Below are positions 55,230 through 64,000 of a DNA stretch of 64,000 nt, one piece after another. Location of the stretch: assembly GCF_026213295.1 (NCBI RefSeq), contig NC_079428.1, positions 8,566,039 to 8,630,038 of the forward strand, given 5' to 3'. Under the pieces are notes generated by a model. That model saw only the letters and a list, made by a program, of their open reading frames with translations, ran no database searches and was not told the DNA's origin. The translations under genes and the position numbers were made by a program. Position 1 is the stretch's first letter. Every line of letters starts with the position of its first letter. The stretch comes from Gadus chalcogrammus (taxonomy: Eukaryota; Chordata; Actinopteri; Gadiformes; Gadidae).

Positions 55230-55325
55230 TAGTCCTTGCCACAAGTAGCAAGACCCCTTTAGTCCTTGCCACAAGTAGCAAGACCCCTTTAGTCCTTGCC
55301 ACAAGTACCAAGACCCCTTTAGTCT
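55230..55325 (-). repeat. Short tandem repeat of 31 bp (right arm)
   Basis: Three copies of a unit with AGTCCTTGCCACAAGTA, the mirror of 32135-32247. Confidence 0.85.
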
Positions 55326-55420
55326 TTGCCCCCCCCCCCACCCCCCCCGGAGAAGGGGAGGTGGGGTTCTGGGATACGCGCCAACGTGGAGGAGCCGACC
55401 TTGGTGTATTCTTATCTCGG

Positions 55421-56520
55421 TGGCCGTGTGAGCGGGGACTCGAACCTTAGTCTACAGGGCGTTAACTAACCGTTAACCATCAGCCCTGACCGCTGCACCA
55501 CCAAGACTCTGCCTCCAATATGTGTTTGGAGGATATACTTGACTTTACCATTCACATGATTGAGAAATAAGATGTATCCATTTACGTACCTCTGGTGGCC
55601 CTGTGAGCGGGGACTCGAACCTTCGTCTACAGAGCATTAAACCACTGCCTCTGACCGCTTCACCACCAAGACTCTATCCAGACCGTGCTTGGAGGTTATA
55701 CTTGACTTTACCATTCACATGATAGAGAAATAAGACATATCCATTAAGGTACCGCTGGTTGCCGCAAGCACTCGAACCGGAGTCTACAGAACGTTAACCA
55801 ACAGCCCTGACCGCTGCACCACCCAGACGCTTACCAGAACCTGCTTGGAGGTTATACTTGGCTTTACCATTCACATGATTGAGAAATAAGATGTATCCAT
55901 TTACGTACCTCTGGTGGCCGTGTGAGCAGGGACTCGAACCTTCGTCTACAGAGCGTTACACCACTGCCTCTGACCGCTTCACCACCAAGACGCTAGCCAG
56001 ACCGTGCTTGGAGGTTATACTTGACTTTACCATTCACATGATAGAGAAATAAGACATATCCATTAAGGTACCTCTGGTTGCCGTGTGAGCAGGGACTCGA
56101 ACCAGAGTCTACAGAACATTAACCAACAGCCCTGACCGCTGCACCTCCAAGACGCCTACCCGATAATTTTCGAACCTGCGTCTGAGTTTTGATGATTTGA
56201 CGATTTTGTTGATGGCAGTTAGACTTGACTTTACAACTCACATGATATAGAAAAAAACATTAGAGAGCATTAGTTGGACTTGAACCCTGGTCTCAGGAGT
56301 GTCTGCCAACTGCTCTCTCCACATCCCCATGGAGGTTATGATCATAGTGTGGTCGAAGGCTATATCAGTTCAATAGAAATATCATTACAGACTTATTAGA
56401 CTTACTTGACTTACCCTTTAGTTAATTAACATACAGTAAACAGGAATTGAACAGGAATTGAACCCTGGTCTCCAGAGTGCTATCCAACAGTGCTCTCCAC
56501 TGCACCACTGTTCAGATGTT
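55421..56520 (-). repeat. Tandem tRNA-like array, minus orientation (right arm)
   Basis: Mirror of 30805-32065, with about the same or slightly fewer units. Inverse B-boxes (GGGACTCGAACC) recur about every 150-165 bp. Confidence 0.85.
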
Positions 56521-57070
56521 TGTTTCAAGACTCAGTAAGAGAGAGCAAGCATACTATAACTCTGCAAATCATTAGATGCGGCTGTCGAAAGCAAATGCTA
56601 ACCCGGGGAATTCTAGATCATATAAAACAATGACAGAAATCCTATTTGAACTGGTCTTTCATTATAAACATCACATGTCCCAGAAACAGTAGCAAAATCA
56701 AAGTTGAAAAACATCTATGATATCACAGGGAAATAAATGTTTCTACTTCAATGCATATCTTGTTCAAAGATTTGTGGTTTGAGGGATTATCCTAGGTGTC
56801 ATCCAACTCATTGGCTTCCTTCCATCCAACTTTATCGGATTCGCAATTGACTCCGACTGATCTCTTCGGTTTTACAGTAGGCAACAGAAATCTAAAATAA
56901 GATTGATCTCATTCGTAACAAATTTACTGTTTCATGTCCTGTTTCATCTGCTGTTCCATCATTGGTTCGACCCGTTGTTAAATTCATCAGACTTATCCCG
57001 TTCACCGGTTCGTCAGGGCCCATGAGATTGGTCTCGATAATGTTGTGTCCTTTCCTCTGTTTCTACGGTT

Positions 57071-57807
57071 GTTGAATTCGGCGGAACGGCTTTACATCTG
57101 AATAGTAATATGAGAAAAGAAGGTCAGGTTATGCAAAGGACTACAATGACGAGCATCAAAACAGACTACAGAGGCAAAAGTACAAGAAAGCAAGACATCG
57201 GCGATCACAACTGACTCAAAAACACACCCTCTCAGCACTATAACAACGCGTGTGAATGTTGTCACCAATTACATTTTTCCATCACAGTATGCTTGGTACC
57301 TTGCCGTGGAGGCACCGTTTGACTTCACTGTTGGAAGTAGGCATTACATTAAATGAAAAAAGAGCTGACGATTGAAACGATATGTTTGAAAAAAGAATTG
57401 GATTTTTGACATATGTAAGTTTACAACATCGAAAAATTCATACTTGTATACATATTTTATCATTGTCAATTCTTGAAATATCCCCTTACTTTAGAAAGAC
57501 ATGCCTGTCCTCAGAAAATGGTGGTGCACAGTACTGCTTGAGAACTTATGAATATATACCTCAACCCCAATATTAACAAAATATGTATAATTCCTACAAT
57601 AATTTCTCTTTATTTATACAGGCACGGCAGAAGGTTCCCAAACTTCATGGAGGAGGCCAAACAAATGGCGGCTGGACTACTTCCACTAGTCTTCAGACTG
57701 AAGCGAAAAAGAGAAGTGAATGACGTTTCCAGTGACAGAATACAAATAATATATATAATAATATATACATACATTCATACCCTACACACTCTGGAGATTA
57801 ATTATAT
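57071..57807 (+). other. Segment present only in the right arm (about 0.74 kb)
   Basis: The left arm joins AACCGTAGAA directly to its flanking repeat at 30240/30241, while the right arm has 0.74 kb between the same two sequences. The last 60 bp (ACACTCTGGAGATTA and so on) also precede the related repeat at 36640, so the left arm may have lost this piece. Inside, an acceptor-like TATTTATACAG (about 57612-57622) precedes an open stretch encoding RRFPNFMEEAKQMAAGLLPL. I do not recognise the protein; it may be an exon of an unknown transposon gene. Confidence 0.6.
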
Positions 57808-57814
57808 TTAAATT

Positions 57815-58100
57815 ATTATGACCATGGAGCCTTTATTTGCATGGGTTTACATTTCGGTCTGTGTAGCATGGAAAAATCAGAGAAAAACTCCCATTCAGAA
57901 TGCATTGGTTTACATTTCGATATTTGGAGCACTGTTCTTTTTATTTATTGTCAGTTTTTGAGGAGGTGCTTCAAAAATGCAAAATGCAATCATCCAAAAT
58001 CCAATGGAAAAAGCCGTTGGCTTGATGTCAAGGGAACCCAGGGCGACGCTCACTTCCGGGTTGGCCAACATACGTCATCCCTCCGCCACTCTGTACTGTA
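57815..58100. repeat. Dispersed repeat, copy A mirror (right arm)
   Basis: Reverse complement of 29950-30240. Confidence 0.7.
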
Positions 58101-58748
58101 AAAACACATGTTCAAGTTGAATGATAATGCATGAATTTATCCTTTATTCTGCCATAGTAACACAGTAAATAAATGGCAAAAAATAGGCTGAGAACAAATT
58201 TGTATTTGCGATATGTTCAATAAAACGTAATCACGGACAAAATACGTTTTTCAGACAAACGTAATTGAGAATGCAGAATAGTTCTCTGGGAACGTAATTT
58301 TGATGAGATAGGGTTGCTCTGTCAGTCGTCAAAAAAAGCGGACAGACGTGGTCTCTATAGCAACGACCTCAGCTACCCAAAACTGATCAAAAAAATTATT
58401 GTTTCTCTCAATCAAAGCACAAAACAGGACAACTGATGTCCATAGCCTTAACCCATACATGTTGTGTAATTAACAAGGACACGTTGGTGTAGTTGTGTTG
58501 AGGAATGTCACAGATTTCACTGTAAAATCGCCGTTAATGTGCAGCCATCGGGTCTTCCGTTAGCCAATGGGATGAATGCTCATAGCTTCATATATTGCAC
58601 TGGAGGGATTACATTGTAATGAATGGAAAACCCCCTACGTCGAAAAAAGAAGCACAAGGTCCTCCGTTAGCAAATTAGATTAATGCTCGTAGCGTCTCTA
58701 TGTGCAGCCATCGGGTCCCCCGTTAGCCAATGGGATGAATGCTCATAG

Positions 58749-59309
58749 TCATAGCTTCATATATTGCCGTGGAGGGAGGCCTACGGCAATACATGGACCC
58801 CTGGACGTCTCCGCCTCGGGGTCCAGGCGGCTCGGCGACGAGGAGGAAGAGGAGGAGGGCGCCTCGCCCCTGGACTTCCACTCGCCGGGCTCCCCCTCGC
58901 TGGCGGAGCCGGCCGTCGTGTCCTTGCGTTGCTTCTTCTTGTCGTGCGAGCGGTTCTTCTCGCGCTGCTCCTTGCTCTGGAGGTCCAGGTCTCCGAGGAT
59001 CCGCCGGTCCTTCTCCTTGTGGCTCTTGCCCTCCTTGTGGCGCTTGCGGTGGCCGGAGCCGGCGTGGGAGGACAGGGCGGGGGAGGAGGAGGAGGAGAAG
59101 GCCATATCGGCCCTCTTCTCCCGCTCCTGCTTCTTCCTCTCCTTGCGCTCCTCGTGGTTCTTGCTGTGGCTGTGCTTCTTCTTCGTCTCCCCGTCCCTCT
59201 CCCTCGCCCGCTCTCGGCTCTTGTCCTTGGTCCTCTCCCTATATTGCCGTGGAGGGAGGCCTACATTGTAACGAGTTGAAAACCCCATGCGTCGAAAAAA
59301 GAAGCACAA
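58749..59309 (-). pseudogene. Captured kdm6b exon fragment (right arm)
   Basis: This is the mirror of the fragment at 28819-29379. The kdm6b-derived part is 58806-59237, again 432 bp, and the flanking direct repeats are preserved. It keeps Asp where the left copy has Gly, as in the parent exon, so the change in the left arm came after the arms separated. The frame is open for 186 codons. No expression signal was seen. Confidence 0.85.
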
Positions 59310-59551
59310 GGATACCCTTTTGCGTCAGAGGCTGAAGCCAAAGTCACTGACCGTTCGTCAAATATCGACGCGCTCGGAGTGAGAATGTGTTGCTGACTCC
59401 CCTGTCAGCTGAAGGGATGGCAGCGGTGGCTTCCTGCCGTCTCTGACTCCCCTGTCAGCTGAAGGGATGGCAGCAGAAGTGGTGGCTTCCTGCCGGCTCT
59501 GTGGGGGAAGTCTTCGAACCCGGCGACCAGCACCTCGTTCCGCTTTCAAAT

Positions 59552-61510
59552 GGAGGCATAAAATATCACCTTCTGTCCATTCTTTTTTATCAAAAGCCTT
59601 TTACCCCCACACATCAAAATAGTTGAGATACGAGCCAGTCACTGTGTAAACACACAGGGAACCAAAAAGGGAAGAACAGTTGTCGTGGCAACAGTGCTCG
59701 GAATACCAGGAACAGGAAATGTTATGAACCTTCCCTTTCCCAACTGATAGTTCTTGGAAAAAGACAGTAGAGGCAGATCTACAGCCAAAAGTCTGGTTAC
59801 ACAACTATCACACAAAGATGAACAGTGTTATTTTGATAACGCAAAATGCTAAACTACAGTATCACGAATTTCTGTATGCAAGTGGGATGTATGCAATGTA
59901 TGCAAGTGGGATCCACTCATTGACGCCTCAAAGTTTCCGATGGCCCTCACGGCTTCCATAGTGTGAAAGTCCAACAAATTTTCCGAATGCAAATTAGTGG
60001 TTTGAACATTTTGCACATTTTTGATGATATTGCACAGCAGGACCAGCGCATGTTAGCGCCTCTTATTAGTAGGCAGGGCTTTTTGGTATCTTTTGGCCAA
60101 GTTTAAACTTTGAAATAGAAGCAAATTAGGTTCATTATTAAAACCCTTCTAAAATCCTCGACCCACCTGCTTGCTGCAGGACTGAGTTCCGATTGAGCTC
60201 CTCCTCTACGCTCCCTGTCCTCTCCTTCACCCCACTCCTGTTGTGTGACGCACAATATCCACAAGTAGATCTCAGGCTCGTCTGATGTTAATGTGAAGAT
60301 CGATAGCCCTTCCCCACAGACTTATACGCCCCAATCAACAGGGATGAAGCGAAGGAACGGTAAACACACACAGAGCGCTCAAAGCGGGGAAGATGATGCA
60401 GGAAGGCTCTGCATCAGTTAAGAGTGATTACAGGAACCATCTCTCTCCTATCTGTTAACTGACCCCCTCCTCCTCCACCTCTCTCCCTCCCCCCATGCCT
60501 TCTTTGTTCCTCCTAAGTCCCCTCCTTCCCTCAACCCTACTCCCCCTTTGTTCCTCCCCCCCTCCCTCCCTGGAAGTTCATCTCCATGTCAGAACCCTGA
60601 TGTGGCCGATTGTGTTTCATCACAAAATGTAAACAGTCACGAAACATAAACTGCCAGAAGTTGGGACTTGTGGTGCAACGAACGCGAGCCTCTGCATCCC
60701 GTACGGCCCCCCCACCGCGCCGGAGCTGCTCCCCAGCCAGCCCCCACCCAAACCACAGCAGAAGACTGGAAAGGCTCCGTCAACGTCTCCGTTGACTCCT
60801 TATATAAACAGGCAACATGTGTGACCCCCGGTAGCCCCCCAACCCCCCCCCCCCCCCCCGACCTGGTCTCTGCCGGCACTCTGCCGGCCTCAACTTATCA
60901 GACCAGCCGCCCTCACTCTCCCCTACCCCCGCCCTGCCACAGGAACAACAGGAGGACGGAGGGGGCGCAGTTCAAGAACAGGCCCAGGCTGTTCCACAGG
61001 GGGAGTGGGGGTGGGGGACTTTAGACCTAGCTGGTGTTGGGAGAGAAAGTTGGATCGAGGGAGAGGGGGTGTGTGTGGCTGGCGGTGAGGGGGGGAATTC
61101 CTAAGAGGGGTTCTCACACTACATAAGCGGCGGTGGGGGGGGGTCCTGTATGGTGGTGGGGGTGGGGGGGCTGTCCTGTGTGGAGGAGGAGGACCAGGCT
61201 GCAATACCAAGAGACAGCGAGAGAGCGAGAGACACACACGCACACACGCACAGACAGAGAGATCTGATGAATACCGAGCAAGATTCACAACCTTCATCTT
61301 TGGATCGACGGCCCACTTCAGTCGAACTTGGGTCAGGACTCTAATCGGTTCCAACACCAGCGGTTGCTGGGAGGAGGAGGAGGAGGAGGAGGAGGAGGAG
61401 GAGGAGATGGAGGTGGGCGGGAGGCTGACATACCGGCATACCATCAGGGATAGATAAGAAAGTAGACAAGCAGAGGGGAGGGAAGGGGATTAGTGGTGCA
61501 TCGCTTTAAA
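59552..61510. other. Mirror of the tmem88 upstream region
   Basis: Contains purine-rich sequence, a C-run at 60846-60859 and (AGG)n at 61372-61404, which is shorter than the left-arm (CCT)n. No gene. Confidence 0.5.
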
Positions 61511-61752
61511 GACACATATACATCACAGCCAACGCCACTCTGACCTGCAGCGCAGAGCCCTGCACAGACGAGAAGCACGGCGGGAGCGGGGAGCCAGGAG
61601 ACAGACCCCGGCGCACAGGGCGGCGTGCTTTGAGGGCCAACGGGTTTGGTTCGGAGAATTGTTTTAAGAGGCTGTTCTGAAAGGAGAGGAGATCAACCGG
61701 CCGTAACCTGGAGGACCCACAGCTCGAGTTCCAACGGGCCCCGCACCAGAGC
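61511..61752 (+). promoter_or_regulatory. Duplicate of the tmem88 first exon and promoter, right arm
   Basis: The same GC-rich exon ends at CACCAGAGC|GTGAGT (donor at 61753). Inside this window no tmem88 coding exon follows, because the inverted homology ends at 63760 before the position where it would lie. It is either an orphan promoter or the start of a second tmem88 beyond the window. Confidence 0.45.
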
Positions 61753-63760
61753 GTGAGTACGACACCTCTCTCAGCCCCGGAGAACCAACACTACCACTCT
61801 CTCACGCATGAAACACCTGAACGTTTATTCACTGTCTGCCGACCGGTGGTACTTTCAGGCACAATTCAGCACACTCTGGATTAATTGTAAATCTAGGTTT
61901 TTTTTTACGTTTACAAGTGATTTAATTCTCTGCATTAACTTCCCGTGGACAATTATGGATAAATCGTTACACAAATGAAGCAGTCACCGTAAACTTTATT
62001 ATAATTAAATTGAAACCAAGTTCGGATACATGGTAAATGAACCGTAAACAAAGCTAGGATTAATTAGTAAACTAAAGCATGGGAGATCTAAATAACCTCA
62101 ATGAGGGACGTGAGACTGCCAAGAAGAAAACAATCGATGCAAGCCACTGCTTTTGTTTTAACACAATGGAATCGTGAAACAATAGAACTTGTGAATGCAG
62201 CATCAAACTCTCTAGGTCAGGGAGAGGGGGTCTTAACCACTACTGATTAGTGAATCTTCCATTCATTAAATTAGTGTTGAGGCCATAACGATTTGGGCTT
62301 CAGGTTATTGTTATTCAGACAACAAACATTTAGTGGCAACCAGATGTGTGTTAGGGACAATGAAAAACCCATGACCTTGGAATGGACAACACAACACTTG
62401 TGCAAACAATGGGGGACAGATTTGGAAAGTAAACAAAAGGCCATTTTCTCAGAAGGTATTTTCAATTGCCGTCTTCCGGTATTCCTGATGCACTACTTTA
62501 TTGTTGAGTTGCAGTCGTAAGAACAGTTTGGAAAGTAGGAGACAGGGAACTTTTGGTTGTCCATCTATCCATCATGAGTTGTTTGAAAGGTTTGTGGATT
62601 TTACCAGCAAACACTGTGCAGCAATCCATTACTAATACTAGACTTGCACAAGTTACTCTGAGCTCAACGGAATAAGCATTTTTTGGCGAGACTGGATGAC
62701 ATCTAACATCTAGCTCCTACTGATGTATGGCTGGGGCTAGCATTGAGCTAATGGATGGCCAGGTCTACAGTTCTGCTAACTGATGGACCAAGCTAGCTGG
62801 GATGGAAGATGGCTGGTCTACAAAATGCTCAGGTCGTGGTTCAAGAGTTTATACATGGTCTTATTTAGATAGAAGACGATTTAGGAAGTTAGCGAGAAGC
62901 CTAGAGAGACAGTCTAACCAAGATGTTTCCTCTCTATAGTGACTCTGCCACAGCCAGCTGTGTCTCATTTTAAAATATCTCACCGCCGCTCTGTTGAATG
63001 TATCCACCGTAGTGTATTTACACAAGTGCTTCACTCAAGTCATTTTTCAGTTCAACCTTCTACATTTCAAAGAGGAATTATTGACTTTACTTAATTTCTA
63101 TAAAAGCGGCCGTTTCTTGGTTACTTTGAAGCAACCAGTTAAACAAAATATGAAAAAATGTGGTTGGCCGCATATTCACAAGCTTACACTGTCAGACTTC
63201 TGGTCGGCAAGCCAAGTATCTTTGCCCAAGTGTTATGGTGACAGAGAAAGTATCCTAGCTGCAAGTCCCCTACTTTGACTCGGGTTGAAAGTGGCATGCA
63301 TAATATATCAATAGTATTTCATTACGGGAGTAAGTTATGCTCTGATTGCCACTTCCCTTGGGCAACAACATCAAACCTTGTTTAAATGTAATGGCACCAT
63401 CCCTTGATCCACCCTGCCCTCCCCAGACACAGAGCAGCTACATGCTGTGTGGAACACAAAAACACGCTTTCATTTCAAGATGCCCTTCAACTCTCCGCCA
63501 CACACTCCGATAAACAGGGGGCCCCCTTTCCTTTTCTGCCAATCAGCTTTGAGATAGCCATCGTCTCATCATTACAGGCAGGCATGCTCTGTGGCAAGCT
63601 TCCTGTTCACATAGATAAGACCTCTGACCCACGGTTGAACAAGAACCTGGGGTCTTTTAAGCCCGGCACCATGGAGTCACTGGCTGGAGAGCCAGACACC
63701 TCAATCCTCCTCTGACTGAATCATTCCTCGTTTATTGTATGTATTGGTTTACCAATATAT
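61753..63760 (+). other. Mirror of the first part of tmem88 intron 1
   Basis: Reverse complement of 24352-26359 with few differences. No gene. Confidence 0.5.
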
Positions 63761-64000
63761 AATAATAATAATAATACATTTAATTTAGAGGCGCCTTTCA
63801 AAACACCCAAGGTCACCTTACAGAGCATATAGTCATCATACATATTTAAAAAAAAAACAAGACATTGTGGAAAAAATAAATAAATAAATAAATAAATAAA
63901 TAAACATAAGCAATAAGAAATAAATAAAACAAAAACAAGACAAAACAAAACAAAACAAAAAAAACAATCAAAACAGTGATCAGTTAGACGTTGTGTGCGA
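63761..64000. repeat. Dispersed repeat and (AAAT)n beyond the right arm
   Basis: An (AAT)n run, then AGGCGCCTTTCAAAACACCC and GGTCACCTTACAGAGCA, a common fish repeat, then (AAAT)n at about 63870-63905 and A-rich sequence to the window end. Confidence 0.6.

Overview
This window is nuclear DNA from a ray-finned (teleost-type) fish. The signs are spliced vertebrate genes (kdm6b, tmem88), polymerase-II-type U1 snRNA genes, and a typical fish load of DNA transposons, LINE debris, MITEs and microsatellites. I cannot name the species.

Region 1 (about 0.3-19.5 kb) is a U1 small nuclear RNA gene cluster broken up by transposons. Five 164-nt copies look intact (1023+, 2590+, 3684-, 5055-, 19251+; positions are RNA 5' ends). 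One full-length copy at 14978 is mutated in the 5' splice-site recognition arm. Two copies are truncated at exactly the same U1 nucleotide. Every full-length copy has a PSE-like element at -62 to -44. The first four intact copies form a mirror-image arrangement around about 3.1 kb. Between them lie a THAP/Kolobok-like transposase relic, hAT-like debris, a 3.9-kb two-gene PIF/Harbinger element with a TAA target duplication, and the 3' part of an L1/Tx1-like LINE. That LINE's tail joins U1 at nucleotide 39 in two different copies, which suggests a U1-targeting retrotransposon. Two adjacent MITEs lie at 17.4-18.8 kb.

Region 2 (21.4-24 kb, minus strand) is tmem88, a two-membrane-segment Dishevelled-binding protein ending in VWV. 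A probable non-coding first exon lies at about 26.4 kb.

Region 3 (24.35-63.76 kb) is a giant, nearly perfect palindrome with arms of about 20 kb and a spacer of about 51 bp. Each arm carries the 3' two-thirds of kdm6b (JMJD3 H3K27 demethylase): a truncated large exon plus 12 downstream exons, with intact catalytic and zinc-binding residues. The two copies are head to head, and neither has the 5' end of the gene. Each arm also holds a duplicated tmem88 first exon, a 432-bp captured kdm6b exon fragment inside a repeat, and a nested inverted array of tRNA-like tandem repeats around a T-tract/A-tract low-complexity block. The arms differ by point changes, homopolymer lengths, tandem-copy number, a 0.74-kb presence/absence segment and a 0.1-kb one. 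The palindrome is either a real recent inverted duplication or a fold-back assembly of two haplotypes. The order kdm6b then tmem88 on one strand in the left arm matches the vertebrate arrangement, so the left arm looks like the native locus.
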